From an uncultured Eubacteriales bacterium (GTDB lineage Bacteria > Bacillota > Clostridia > Christensenellales > CAG-138), in contig ONLX01000070.1 of assembly GCA_900318765.1 (NCBI GenBank), positions 1 through 35,036 of the forward strand: a stretch of 35,036 nucleotides of DNA, in the 5' to 3' direction. A model generated the notes under the pieces. The model ran no database searches. It worked only from the letters and a program-made list of their open reading frames with translations, and was not told the origin of the DNA. The translations under genes and the position numbers were made by a program. This document shows positions 1 to 7,720 of the stretch, in pieces. The stretch's first letter is position 1, and each line of letters begins with the position of its first letter.

Positions 1-139
1 ATTGAACAGCGGCCCGCTGCGCTCTTTGTAATCGCATGAACGGTACGGCAACGTATCGTCTAGATAGATGATCGTCCTTAGACAGAACTCGGCTTACGGC
101 TTGCTCACTATGTCATTTTTTTATAGCGAAGAGGGGAAC
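1..139. other. Leader region upstream of trpS, no recognised gene
   Basis: No confident gene is visible. A plus-strand frame open from base 1 closes at TGA 37-39 and could be the last 12 codons of an upstream gene, but a second frame also closes nearby (TAA 29-31), so neither is supported. A trpS leader could carry a T-box, but the conserved T-box antiterminator core is not visible here. The upstream part of the leader may lie outside the window. Confidence 0.4.
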
Positions 140-1243
140 ATGGGAAAGAATATCATTTTAACGGGGGATCGGCCGACCGGAAAACTGCATCTCGGCCATT
201 ATGTCGGCTCATTGAAGCGCCGCGTCGAACTGCAAAATTCCGGCGCGTTCGATGAAATCAATATTCTGATCGCGGATGATCAGGCACTGACGGACAACGC
301 CGATCATCCGGCGAAAATCCGCGAGAATATCGTAAATGTGGTTCTCGACTATCTGTCGGTCGGAATCGATCCGAATGTTTCGACCATCTGTATCCAGTCC
401 GCGCTTCCGGCGCTCCATGCTTTGACGTTCTATTATCTGAACCTCGTCACGACGGCACGCCTTTCGCGCAATCCCACCGTTAAGGCGGAGATTCAAATGC
501 GCGGCTTTGCGGATGAAGGTCTGCCCACCGGGTTTTTCACCTACCCGGTTTCACAGGCGGCGGATATCACTGCGTTCAATGCGACGGTCGTTCCGGTCGG
601 CGAGGATCAGCTTCCGATGATCGAACAGACGCGGGAGATCGTAGAAAAATTCAATAAGATCTACGGGGAAACACTTGTTCTTCCGAAGGCGATGATTCCC
701 GAAAATGAAACACAGCGGCGGCTGCCGGGCGTGGACGGAAAGGCAAAGATGAGCAAATCGCTCGGAAACTGCATCTACCTTAGCGACGACGCAAAAACGA
801 TCAAAAAGCAGGTCAACGGCAAGATGTTCACCGACCCGACGCATTTGCAGATCAGCGATCCGGGGCATACGGAAGGAAACGTTGTATTCACGTATCTGGA
901 CGCGTTGTGCGAGGACCGGCATTTTGCCATGTTTGCTCCCGAATACGCAAACCTCGAGGAGATGAAAGCCCATTATCGCCGCGGTGGTCTTGGGGACGGA
1001 ACCTGCAAGAAGTTCCTGATCAACGTACTCGAGGAAACGCTCGCGCCGATTCGCGAACGGCGGGCGGCTTGGGAACAGGATATCGACGCGGTGTACGATA
1101 TTCTCCGCGAGGGAACGCGAAGGGCGAACGAGGTCACGAATGAAACTCTGGCACGCGTCCGCAAAGCGATGCGGATCAACTATTTCGAGGACCGTTCGAT
1201 CGTGAAGGAATGGGAAACCCTGCTCCGCGCGACACGACAATAA
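140..1243 (+). CDS. trpS: Tryptophanyl-tRNA synthetase
   Basis: This class Ic aminoacyl-tRNA synthetase charges tRNA-Trp with tryptophan using ATP in the cytoplasm. The 367-residue product has the HIGH-type motif near the N-terminus (TGKLHLGHY) and the KMSKS loop (AKMSKSLGN), and its length is normal to slightly long for bacterial TrpRS. ATG 140 is preferred over in-frame ATG 68 because a GAGGGG Shine-Dalgarno at 131-136 precedes it and homology begins at [14 protein letters not shown]; the 24 extra upstream codons look like leader. The gene stands alone and ends at an intrinsic terminator. Identification is by family motifs and is secure. Confidence 0.97.
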   Translation: MGKNIILTGDRPTGKLHLGHYVGSLKRRVELQNSGAFDEINILIADDQALTDNADHPAKIRENIVNVVLDYLSVGIDPNVSTICIQSALPALHALTFYYLNLVTTARLSRNPTVKAEIQMRGFADEGLPTGFFTYPVSQAADITAFNATVVPVGEDQLPMIEQTREIVEKFNKIYGETLVLPKAMIPENETQRRLPGVDGKAKMSKSLGNCIYLSDDAKTIKKQVNGKMFTDPTHLQISDPGHTEGNVVFTYLDALCEDRHFAMFAPEYANLEEMKAHYRRGGLGDGTCKKFLINVLEETLAPIRERRAAWEQDIDAVYDILREGTRRANEVTNETLARVRKAMRINYFEDRSIVKEWETLLRATRQ

Positions 1244-1256
1244 CCGTACATGAATG

Positions 1257-1290
1257 GATCGCTGCTTTTGACGGCAGCGATCTCTTTTTT
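1257..1290 (+). terminator. Intrinsic terminator of trpS
   Basis: A perfect 9-bp stem (GATCGCTGC at 1257-1265 with GCAGCGATC at 1274-1282) has an 8-nt loop and is followed by TCTTTTTT. It lies 13 bases after the trpS stop and upstream of the next promoter. Confidence 0.93.
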
Positions 1291-1300
1291 GCTGTTCCTC

Positions 1301-1329
1301 TTGAAACGGGTACGCTTTTTTGCTATGAT
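1301..1329 (+). promoter_or_regulatory. Sigma-A promoter of the CDF operon
   Basis: TTGAAA (1301-1306), a 17-nt spacer and TATGAT (1324-1329) with an extended -10 TG at 1321-1322. Transcription should start near 1336, inside the inverted repeat at 1333-1360. Confidence 0.8.
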
Positions 1330-1332
1330 AGG

Positions 1333-1360
1333 ACCATCCTCTCAAGGAAAAAAGGATGGT
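1333..1360. repeat. Inverted repeat at the CDF operon start site
   Basis: ACCATCCT (1333-1340) and AGGATGGT (1353-1360) are perfect 8-bp arms separated by 12 nt. The predicted transcription start falls within the left arm, so a DNA operator is at least as plausible as an RNA hairpin. No T tract follows, so this is not a terminator. A second 12-bp palindrome, TCTTCCGGAAGA, lies at 1365-1376. Confidence 0.5.
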
Positions 1361-1392
1361 ATATTCTTCCGGAAGAGAATTGAGGTGCATCT

Positions 1393-2535
1393 ATGGAAAC
1401 CAATCAAAAAGAAACATTGCAGCCCGCTGCCGATCGGCGGAATAAAATCATTGTCCGGACCAGTCTGATCGGAATCGGCGCGAATCTGGTGCTGGTTGCG
1501 TTTAAGGCGGTTATCGGTCTCTTATCCAATTCGATTGCAATATTGCTCGATGCGGTGAACAACCTTTCCGACGCGCTGTCCTCGGTCATTACGATTATCG
1601 GGGCGAAGCTTGCCAATCGAAAGCCGGATAAAGAGCATCCGCTCGGTCACGGGCGAACCGAATATATCAGCGCGATGATCGTTGCCGCGATCGTTTTATA
1701 TGCGGGTCTGACCGCGCTGATCGAATCGGTGAAAAAGATTATTACACCCGAACCGGCGGACTATTCGATTACATCGCTGATCATTCTCGGCGGGGCGATC
1801 GTCGTCAAGCTCCTGCTCGGTACGTTTGTCAAAGCCCAGGGTAAGAAGGTCAATTCCGGCTCGTTGATCGCATCGGGCTCGGATGCGCTCTTTGACGCGA
1901 TTCTGTCCGGCTCTGTGCTCGCTTCGGCGATCATCTTCCTGCTGACGGGATTCTCTCTTGAAGCATATGTCGGCGTTTTGATTTCCATTATGATCATCAA
2001 ATCCGGCGTTGAGATGCTGATGGAAACGTTGAATGACATCGTCGGCAAACGTGCGGATCCCGAACTGACAACAAAGATCAAGTCCATTCTGAACGATGCG
2101 GACGAGGTGCTCGGCGCATATGACCTGATACTGTATAACTATGGCCCCGATCGGAACTATGGGTCGGTGCATCTGGAACTGCCCGATACGATGACGGTGG
2201 AGGAGGTCGATCGCCTGTCGAGAACGCTGCAGGAGCGCGTTTATCTGGAAACGGGTGTGATTCTGACCGGTGTCGGCGTCTACTCATACAATACGGCGAA
2301 CAATGAGAGCGCACGGATCCGGAACACGGTGCATAAACAGGTGATGTCGCATGACTGGGCGCTGCAGATGCATGGATTCTATGTGGACATGGAGCAGAAG
2401 CTTATGCGGTTCGATGTGGTCATGAGCTTTGATGTGAACCACAGCGAGGGCCTTCAGGAACTGTATGCCGAGATCGGCGCAATGTATCCGGACTGGACGG
2501 TTCAGATCACGGCGGATGTCGATGTTTCGGATTGA
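1393..2535 (+). CDS. Cation diffusion facilitator (CDF) family transporter
   Basis: This integral membrane antiporter is expected to export divalent cations (Zn, Mn, Fe, Co or Ni; the sequence does not decide which) in exchange for protons. The N-terminal half has the CDF hallmarks: the SNSIAILLDAVNNLSDALSS segment with the Asn and Asp metal-site residues in TM2, then HPLGHGRTEY, then further membrane helices. The C-terminal third (about 210-380) is the soluble dimerisation and metal-sensing domain and is longer than in minimal CDFs. GAGGTG at 1382-1387 is the ribosome site. It is the first gene of a tightly spaced plus-strand run to 5469 and has its own promoter. The family call is secure; the substrate is unknown. 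Confidence 0.93.
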   Translation: METNQKETLQPAADRRNKIIVRTSLIGIGANLVLVAFKAVIGLLSNSIAILLDAVNNLSDALSSVITIIGAKLANRKPDKEHPLGHGRTEYISAMIVAAIVLYAGLTALIESVKKIITPEPADYSITSLIILGGAIVVKLLLGTFVKAQGKKVNSGSLIASGSDALFDAILSGSVLASAIIFLLTGFSLEAYVGVLISIMIIKSGVEMLMETLNDIVGKRADPELTTKIKSILNDADEVLGAYDLILYNYGPDRNYGSVHLELPDTMTVEEVDRLSRTLQERVYLETGVILTGVGVYSYNTANNESARIRNTVHKQVMSHDWALQMHGFYVDMEQKLMRFDVVMSFDVNHSEGLQELYAEIGAMYPDWTVQITADVDVSD

Positions 2536-2544
2536 GGAGACGGT

Positions 2545-3090
2545 ATGATCCTGTTGATCGGTGGCTGCAGCCACGTCGGAAAAACTTTCTTTGCCCAAAA
2601 GCTCATGGAGGAACTGCACTATCCTTATCTTTCGCTGGACCATCTGAAAATGGCATTCATCCGGACCGGTCGAACCGATCTGACGGTGGAGGATGACGTG
2701 GAGATGCGGTACTTTCTTTGGCCGTTTGCGGCGGAACTGATCAAGACGGCCGTTGAGAACGGACAGAACCTGATCGTGGAGGGATGCTATATCCCGGAAA
2801 ACTGGCGCGACAGCTTTGAACCATCGTATCTCGAAAAGATCCGATGCGTCTTTTTGGTGATGAGCGAAGCCTACCTACGGGCGAACTTTGATACGGTCCG
2901 GGATTACGCAAATGTGATCGAGCAGCGGATCGACGACCGCCCCGATATGGAGCGGCTGATTGCGTGCAGCAAAGGGTTTTTGGAGGACTGCATCGAGTAC
3001 GGAATTCCCTATGTCGAAATCGACGGAACATTTGACCCTGACGCAATCCTTTTCAAACTGCGCCAAAACCTGCTGCCGGAGAACGGATAA
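2545..3090 (+). CDS. P-loop kinase-like protein (2-phosphoglycerate kinase or adenylate kinase-like)
   Basis: The 181-residue cytoplasmic NTPase has a clear Walker A motif near the N-terminus (GGCSHVGKTF) followed by SLDHLKMAFIRTG, a layout seen in small-molecule kinases of the P-loop superfamily. A hydrophobic strand ending in EGCYIP (about 74-79) could carry the Walker B-type acidic residue. The substrate cannot be read from sequence. It starts 9 bases after the CDF stop with a GAGGAG ribosome site, and the following gene begins one base after its stop, so it belongs to the same transcript. Distant relatives are often annotated as AAA-family ATPase or zeta-toxin-like kinase. I see no partner antitoxin, so a toxin role is not supported. 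Confidence 0.75.
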   Translation: MILLIGGCSHVGKTFFAQKLMEELHYPYLSLDHLKMAFIRTGRTDLTVEDDVEMRYFLWPFAAELIKTAVENGQNLIVEGCYIPENWRDSFEPSYLEKIRCVFLVMSEAYLRANFDTVRDYANVIEQRIDDRPDMERLIACSKGFLEDCIEYGIPYVEIDGTFDPDAILFKLRQNLLPENG

Positions 3091-3091
3091 G

Positions 3092-3397
3092 ATGCGAACG
3101 GTGACAATCACTGCCCTCAGGCAAACAGAATACAAGGATCTGATGGAACGATTGGAACAACCGCTCGAGCTGCAGTGCGAGGTTCCGGTGGGGACCGTGT
3201 TCCGGATAACAGTGTGCCGCAAACCGGAGGGATTGTGTGACAGCGCATGGGAAACGCTGCAGCCGTTTTGCGAAAAGCTGCTGATGGGGGAGGGAAACTT
3301 TTTTGACGGATGGATGCAGAATCCGAATGCGGCGCTGCTATCCTGCAATGACGGGTTCCGCCCGATGAGCTTTTACCTGGAGATGACGGAGGAATGA
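3092..3397 (+). CDS. TIGR04076 family small protein
   Basis: A 101-residue protein of unknown biochemical role that matches my recollection of the TIGR04076 family: an N-terminal strand (VTITALRQTEYKDLME), a Cys-containing middle, KPEGLCDSAWETLQPF, and a C-terminal CNDGFRPMSFYLE segment. Conserved Cys and Trp residues hint at metal or cofactor binding, but no function is established. ATG 3092 follows the preceding stop by one base, with CGGAGAA upstream. An upstream extension of the same frame overlaps the kinase gene and is rejected. Its stop overlaps the first of two possible starts of the aldolase-like gene. Confidence 0.75.
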   Translation: MRTVTITALRQTEYKDLMERLEQPLELQCEVPVGTVFRITVCRKPEGLCDSAWETLQPFCEKLLMGEGNFFDGWMQNPNAALLSCNDGFRPMSFYLEMTEE

Positions 3398-3399
3398 AC

Positions 3400-4425
3400 A
3401 TGCTTGCGTTTGAATGCGATTACAACAACGGAGCACATCCCGCCTTGCTGCAAAAAATGGCGGAAACGAATGAGACGCCTGAAGCCGGTTACGGAATGGA
3501 TGTCTATTCCCGTTCGGCTGCGGAGAAGATCCGCGCGTTTTGCGGCACGCCGAACGCGGATGTATATTTCCTTGCAGGCGGAACGCAGACGAATGTCGTG
3601 GTCCTGTCGGCGATCTTGGAGCCGTTTGAAGGGGCGGTGTGCGCAGAGAGCGGACACATTCATGTGCATGAAGCCGGCGCGCCCGAATACGCGGGCATCA
3701 AAACGCTGACGCTCCCATCACATGCGGGGAAAATCGATGCCGGAGAGCTTGAAGCGTTTGTTGAACGGTTCTATGCGGATGAGGCACATGAACATATGGT
3801 GTTCCCGGGCGCGGTCTATCTTTCACATCCGACGGAGTACGGAACCCTCTATACAAAGGCAGAGCTTGAAGCGATTGCCGCGGTTTCGGACCGGTTCGGA
3901 ATGCGTTTGTTCCTGGACGGCGCAAGGCTCGGTTACGGGCTGATGAGCCGAACGACGGATGTCGGGATCGCGGATATTGCCGCCCTGTGCGACATATTCT
4001 ATATCGGGGGAACGAAAGTCGGCGCGCTTTGCGGGGAGGCGGTTGTTTTTCCGAACGGTACGATGCCGAAGCACTTTGCAAATCATGTGAAGAAACACGG
4101 CGCGATGCTGGCAAAGGGACGGCTGATCGGCGCGCAGTTTGATGCGCTGTTTACGGAGGACCTGTATCTTTCGCTCGGCAAGCATGGAATTGACGCAGCA
4201 GAACGATTGAAAACGATTCTGAAGGAGAAAGGATATCGCTTCTTTCTGGAAACCGACACGAATCAGCAGTTTGTGATTTTGGAGAATGAGCAGATGCGGT
4301 TGCTCTCCGAATCGATCCGGTTCTCCGAATGGGAACCGTTTGATAAGACGCACACCGTGGTGCGGTTCGCGACGAGTTGGTCGACACGGGAGGAAGATCT
4401 GGAAGCGTTGAAGGAATTGCTGTAA
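3400..4425 (+). CDS. ltaE: Low-specificity threonine aldolase-like PLP enzyme
   Basis: This fold-type I PLP enzyme of the beta-eliminating lyase/threonine aldolase family is expected to cleave L-threonine or L-allo-threonine to glycine and acetaldehyde, though related enzymes act on other beta-hydroxy amino acids. Visible landmarks are GGTQTN (about 61-65, phosphate site), the His that stacks on PLP (HVHEAGA, about 88-90), FLDGARLGYG with the PLP-nitrogen Asp at about 173, and YIGGTKVGAL with the Schiff-base lysine at about 206. The 341-residue length fits. Two ATGs compete: 3394 is only a base or so from the SD, while 3400 sits 6-7 nt after GGAGG and begins at the conserved MLAFECDY, so 3400 is chosen. 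Confidence 0.9.
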   Translation: MLAFECDYNNGAHPALLQKMAETNETPEAGYGMDVYSRSAAEKIRAFCGTPNADVYFLAGGTQTNVVVLSAILEPFEGAVCAESGHIHVHEAGAPEYAGIKTLTLPSHAGKIDAGELEAFVERFYADEAHEHMVFPGAVYLSHPTEYGTLYTKAELEAIAAVSDRFGMRLFLDGARLGYGLMSRTTDVGIADIAALCDIFYIGGTKVGALCGEAVVFPNGTMPKHFANHVKKHGAMLAKGRLIGAQFDALFTEDLYLSLGKHGIDAAERLKTILKEKGYRFFLETDTNQQFVILENEQMRLLSESIRFSEWEPFDKTHTVVRFATSWSTREEDLEALKELL

Positions 4426-4427
4426 GA

Positions 4428-4760
4428 ATGGAATCGAACGATACTGCGTTTTCGAGAATTTATGCCGTTGTGAAGCGAATCCCGCGGGGAACGGTTGCAA
4501 CCTATGGGCAGATTGCCCGGCTTGCGGGAAATCCGAGGTGGTCGCGCGTCGTCGGTTACGCATTGCATGTGAATCCCGATCCCGAGGGGATTCCGTGCTA
4601 TCGGGTTGTGAATCGCAACGGCGGGCTTGCGCCTGCGTTTGCGTTCGGCGGACTGCAGGTTCAGGAACAATTGCTGCGCGAGGACGGCGTGGGATTCCGA
4701 CCGGACGGGACGGTGGACCTCGACCGTTTTCAATGGAGACCGAATGAAACAGATGTTTGA
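4428..4760 (+). CDS. Short MGMT-family protein (alkyltransferase-like)
   Basis: A 110-residue protein consisting only of the DNA-binding C-terminal domain of O6-alkylguanine-DNA alkyltransferase. It has the helix-turn-helix stretch PRGTVATYGQIARLAG and the active-site region IPCYRVVNRNG. Canonical enzymes have PCHRV; this one keeps the acceptor Cys (C57) but has Tyr (Y58) where the His relay residue is normal. True alkyltransferase-like (ATL) proteins instead lose the Cys. It could therefore be a weak methyltransferase or an ATL-type lesion flagger for excision repair. It starts 3 bases after the aldolase stop and overlaps the next gene by 17 bases. Confidence 0.88.
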   Translation: MESNDTAFSRIYAVVKRIPRGTVATYGQIARLAGNPRWSRVVGYALHVNPDPEGIPCYRVVNRNGGLAPAFAFGGLQVQEQLLREDGVGFRPDGTVDLDRFQWRPNETDV

Positions 4761-5469
4761 AACAACGCAGATTACAGTGCGTTCAAACAAAATTGCATCT
4801 CCGATCAAGATCGTGCAGATTTCCGATCTGCACGATGCGCTGTACGGTGAAGCACAGATAGGGTTGCGGGATGCCATTCAAGCGCAGTCGCCCGATTGGA
4901 TCGCGGTGACCGGGGATTTGTTTAACCGAAAAAAGCCCAAAGCTTGCCGCAACGCATTTGCCCTGATTGAAGCTGCGGTCAAGATCGCGCCGGTCTATGT
5001 CGTTGAAGGAAACCATGAGGTTGCACTGGGCGAGATCGGAGAACAGTATCTATCGGAGACGGAACGCCGGGGAGCAGCGGTGCTGCGGGACGAAAGGACT
5101 GCGCTGCTCGGATTGAATGTGATCGGGCTTCGGCAGCGCGCCGAGCGGGACACACTGCGTGCAATGATCGATCCGGAACGGTTCAACCTGGTTCTGTGCC
5201 ACCGTCCGGAGCTGTTTTCGACTTACGCAGGCGTCGGCGCGGATCTGATCCTTTGCGGTCATGCCCATGGCGGGCAGGTTCGGATCGGACAAAGGGCGAT
5301 CTACGCTCCGCAGCAGGGAATGTTCCCGCGCTACACGAGCGGCCTGTATGAAGCCGAAGGGACCCGGATGTTCGTTTCCCGCGGACTCGGTGATACGGTG
5401 ATCTGGCCGCGCATCCGAAATCCGCATGAGCTGAACGTTATTGAACTTCTACCCGATTCCGAATCCTGA
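4744..5469 (+). CDS. Metallophosphoesterase, YkuE-like
   Basis: This calcineurin-like phosphoesterase has all di-metal motifs: ISDLHD (D28, H30), TGDLF (D58), EGNHE (N90, H91), a later CHRPELF and LCGHAHGGQV. GHAHGGQ is typical of YkuE/YaeI-type enzymes, some of which act on lipid-linked substrates. No N-terminal membrane segment is present, so it is probably cytoplasmic. The substrate is not determinable from sequence. ATG 4744 has GGAG 5 nt upstream inside the MGMT-like gene, and the 17-base overlap suggests translational coupling. An in-frame ATG at 4753 is possible but has a poorer ribosome site. It is the last gene before a terminator. Confidence 0.92.
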   Translation: MKQMFETTQITVRSNKIASPIKIVQISDLHDALYGEAQIGLRDAIQAQSPDWIAVTGDLFNRKKPKACRNAFALIEAAVKIAPVYVVEGNHEVALGEIGEQYLSETERRGAAVLRDERTALLGLNVIGLRQRAERDTLRAMIDPERFNLVLCHRPELFSTYAGVGADLILCGHAHGGQVRIGQRAIYAPQQGMFPRYTSGLYEAEGTRMFVSRGLGDTVIWPRIRNPHELNVIELLPDSES

Positions 5470-5485
5470 AGGCATTGCATAGAAC

Positions 5486-5512
5486 AGCCTCGCTTTGGGG
5501 CTTTCTTTTTTT
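5486..5512 (+). terminator. Intrinsic terminator of the CDF operon
   Basis: AGCCTC (5486-5491) pairs with GGGGCT (5497-5502) through one T-G wobble and a 5-nt loop, followed by TTCTTTTTTT. It ends at the edge of the first Fur-type box, separating the two operons. Confidence 0.85.
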
Positions 5513-5527
5513 GAGAACAATTCTCAA
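5511..5527. promoter_or_regulatory. Fur-family operator box 1
   Basis: TTGAGAACAATTCTCAA contains a 7-1-7 palindrome (TGAGAAC-A-ATTCTCA) with one mismatch between arms. It follows the classical Fur box pattern and lies just upstream of the -35 element. Its near copy is box 2. Confidence 0.85.
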
Positions 5528-5534
5528 ATTCTGC

Positions 5535-5563
5535 TTGACAGATGAATCGAAGGACGTTATAAT
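5535..5563 (+). promoter_or_regulatory. Consensus sigma-A promoter of the metal-uptake operon
   Basis: TTGACA (5535-5540), exactly 17 nt, TATAAT (5558-5563). This matches the sigma-A consensus perfectly, as expected for a promoter kept off by a repressor. Operator boxes lie on both sides, and box 2 begins at the last base of the -10. Confidence 0.95.
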
Positions 5564-5579
5564 TGAGAATAATTCTCAA
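5563..5579. promoter_or_regulatory. Fur-family operator box 2
   Basis: TTGAGAATAATTCTCAA contains a perfect 7-1-7 palindrome, TGAGAAT-A-ATTCTCA. It covers the end of the -10 and the expected start site, where bound repressor would block RNA polymerase. Confidence 0.9.
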
Positions 5580-5592
5580 ATTGGGGCGAATT

Positions 5593-6039
5593 ATGAACAA
5601 TAAGACGAAGTACAAAACGAAACAGAGAGACATCCTGATCGAATATCTCGAGAGCGTTCCGAAAACGCATATCACGGCGGGAGACGTTTGTGAACACTTC
5701 AAGCGCTGCGGAACCTCGATCGGGCAGGCGACGGTGTATCGGCAGCTCGAAGGATTGGTCGACGAAGGCGTTTTGCAGAAGTATATCATCGATACAGCAA
5801 GTCCGGCGTGCTTTGAATACGTCGGAGGAAACATCCATCACAGCGGCGAAGCTTGCTTTCACTGCAAGTGCGAACGGTGCGGGAAGCTGATCCATCTGCA
5901 TTGCGAAGAACTGTCCGCGATCGGGAATCATCTGATGGAGCACCACGGCTTTCGTCTGAATCCGCTTCGAACTGTGTTTTACGGCGTCTGTGAGGACTGC
6001 GCGGCCAGCGAAGCCGAGGATCGGGAGGAATCGAAATGA
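5593..6039 (+). CDS. Fur-family metal-responsive transcriptional regulator (Fur/Zur type)
   Basis: A 148-residue DNA-binding repressor. The N-terminal winged helix spans about 1-80, with SIGQATVYRQLEGLVDEGV as the recognition helix region. The C-terminal dimerisation and metal domain has IHHSGEACFHCKC, a structural zinc site of two CxxC pairs (C93/C96 and C133/C136), and HLHC. It heads the operon for a metal ABC importer and its promoter carries two Fur-type boxes, so autoregulation is inferred. The neighbours argue for a zinc (Zur) or manganese sensor, while the box sequence resembles iron Fur boxes; the metal is not decided. ATG 5593 has GGGGCG upstream; an open upstream extension runs into box 2. 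Confidence 0.92.
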   Translation: MNNKTKYKTKQRDILIEYLESVPKTHITAGDVCEHFKRCGTSIGQATVYRQLEGLVDEGVLQKYIIDTASPACFEYVGGNIHHSGEACFHCKCERCGKLIHLHCEELSAIGNHLMEHHGFRLNPLRTVFYGVCEDCAASEAEDREESK

Positions 6040-7004
6040 AACGGATGCTTGTTTTTCTGCTGACGGCATTGCTGCTGTTCGGCGCGATCGGGTGCCGGTC
6101 GAATGCGGCCGTGAAGCCGGAATCGGATTCCTTGAAAATCGTTACTACGATTTTTCCGATCTATGACTGGACAAAGAATGTGCTCGGCACCAACCCTTCC
6201 GACGCAGATCTTTCGCTGCTGCTGAGCAACGGTGTCGATTTGCACAGCTTTCAGCCGACGGTTGCGGATATCGCGTCGATTGCGGCGTGCGACCTGTTCG
6301 TGTATGTCGGCGGAACATCCGATCAATGGGTGGAGGATGCGCTAAAACAAGTGTCCAATCCGAATCGCATCGTGCTGAACCTGATGGAGGTTCTCGGCGA
6401 CGCGGCAAAGGAAGAGGAGTTGATGGAAGGCATGGAACCCGAGACGGACGAAGAGGAGGAAGAGCCGGAATACGACGAACATGTTTGGCTCTCAATTCAA
6501 AACGCTGCGGCAATCACCGAAGCGATTGCGAATGCGCTTACCCGGCTCGATCCGATGCAAGCCGACGGATATCGGAAAAATGCTGCGGATTATCTGGCAA
6601 AGCTCAACGCGCTGGATACCGCATATCGCGACGCAGCGGACGCCGCGCCGGTGCGCACCTTGGTGTTCGGAGACCGATTCCCGTTCCGATATCTGACAGA
6701 TGATTACGGAATTTCGTATTATGCGGCGTTTTTAGGATGCTCCGCGGAAACGGAAGCGAGCTTCGAAACGATCACGTTTCTTGCGCGAAAGGTTGATGAG
6801 CTCGGGCTGCATGCCGTTTTGCAGATTGAAACGTCCGACGGACGAATCGCGGAGACGATCATCAAAAACACTTCGACAAAGAATCAAAAGCTTCTGAAGC
6901 TCGATTCCATGCAAGCGGTCAATGCGGAACGGATCGCGGCGGGAGAGACATATCTTTCGATCATGGAATACAATCTTGCGGTGCTCAAGGACGCGCTGCA
7001 GTAG
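6036..7004 (+). CDS. Metal ABC transporter substrate-binding lipoprotein (ZnuA/TroA family)
   Basis: A surface lipoprotein of the cluster A-I family that captures Zn or Mn for the importer encoded downstream. The signal peptide is MKRMLVFLLTALLLFG, with lipobox AIGC (C20). Metal ligands expected from the family are H70 in GVDLHSFQPT and H149 in DEHVW. The usual third His region reads GDRFPFRY, with D213 in place of His. ZnuA proteins often have a His-rich loop before the second ligand; here that loop is strongly acidic (about 126-148, mostly Glu and Asp). The start overlaps the regulator stop as ATGA, indicating coupling. Zn is the likeliest cargo; Mn is possible. Confidence 0.92.
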   Translation: MKRMLVFLLTALLLFGAIGCRSNAAVKPESDSLKIVTTIFPIYDWTKNVLGTNPSDADLSLLLSNGVDLHSFQPTVADIASIAACDLFVYVGGTSDQWVEDALKQVSNPNRIVLNLMEVLGDAAKEEELMEGMEPETDEEEEEPEYDEHVWLSIQNAAAITEAIANALTRLDPMQADGYRKNAADYLAKLNALDTAYRDAADAAPVRTLVFGDRFPFRYLTDDYGISYYAAFLGCSAETEASFETITFLARKVDELGLHAVLQIETSDGRIAETIIKNTSTKNQKLLKLDSMQAVNAERIAAGETYLSIMEYNLAVLKDALQ

Positions 7005-7012
7005 GAGGACGC

Positions 7013-7720
7013 ATGGCGTATTTAACCATTCGAAATCTGTCACTCGGATATGATTCCCATGCGATCGCCGAGCATTTGAATTTTACCGTGAACCCCGGCG
7101 ATTATCTTTGCATTGTCGGGGAAAACGGGTCCGGCAAAACGACCCTGATGAAAACGCTGCTGCATTTAAAAACACCGATCGAAGGGGAAATTCTTGTCGG
7201 CGACGGGCTCATGCCGAACGAGATCGGATATCTGCCGCAGCAGACGGTTGTACAGAAGGACTTTCCCGCGTCGGTGCGGGAGGTGGTGCTTTCGGGATGC
7301 GTCGCGCGGGCCGGGCTGCGGCCGTTCTTTACGGCGGAGGAGAAACGGATTGCTGACGACGCCATGAAGCGTATGGGCATCACGGCGCTTGCCAAACGTT
7401 GCTATCGGGATCTGTCGGGAGGGCAGCAGCAGCGGGTCCTGCTTGCACGCGCGCTCTGCGCAACGCGCAAGGTGCTTTTGCTGGATGAACCGGTTTCCGG
7501 ACTCGACCCGGTGGTTACGGCAGAGCTTTACAGCCTGATTGCGGAGTTGAACCGGGAAGGGATCACGATCATCATGGTATCCCATGACGTCGGTGCGGCG
7601 GTGCGCTACGCAAGCCATATCCTGCATATCGGCGAGACGATGTTTTTCGGTACACGGGAGGCGTATCGGAACAGCGAGATCGGAAAGCGTTTTTTGTACA
7701 GAGAGGGGACGGTTCAATGA
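7013..7720 (+). CDS. Metal ABC transporter ATP-binding protein (ZnuC type)
   Basis: The 235-residue ATPase powers the metal importer. It has Walker A GENGSGKTT (36-44), a Q-loop at LPQQTV, signature LSGGQQQR, Walker B KVLLLDEP, the D-loop SGLD and the switch His in MVSHD. A GGAGG ribosome site precedes ATG 7013, eight bases after the lipoprotein stop. The 3' end overlaps the permease start by four bases (ATGA). Gene order and family identity fit a three-component Zn/Mn importer. Confidence 0.95.
   Translation: MAYLTIRNLSLGYDSHAIAEHLNFTVNPGDYLCIVGENGSGKTTLMKTLLHLKTPIEGEILVGDGLMPNEIGYLPQQTVVQKDFPASVREVVLSGCVARAGLRPFFTAEEKRIADDAMKRMGITALAKRCYRDLSGGQQQRVLLARALCATRKVLLLDEPVSGLDPVVTAELYSLIAELNREGITIIMVSHDVGAAVRYASHILHIGETMFFGTREAYRNSEIGKRFLYREGTVQ

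Noticed and set aside
1..139. T-box riboswitch upstream of trpS
   Set aside because: The GGTACGG at about 41-47 recalls the T-box core, but the conserved antiterminator sequence and specifier stem are not visible and the window starts too close to judge.
2545..3397. Toxin-antitoxin pair (zeta-like kinase with small partner)
   Set aside because: The small partner matches TIGR04076 rather than an antitoxin, and the pair sits mid-operon between unrelated enzymes.
3394..3400. ATG 3394 as the aldolase start
   Set aside because: The GGAGG ends a base or two before it. ATG 3400 has proper spacing; the same GGAGG-to-double-ATG layout occurs at 22047-22061.
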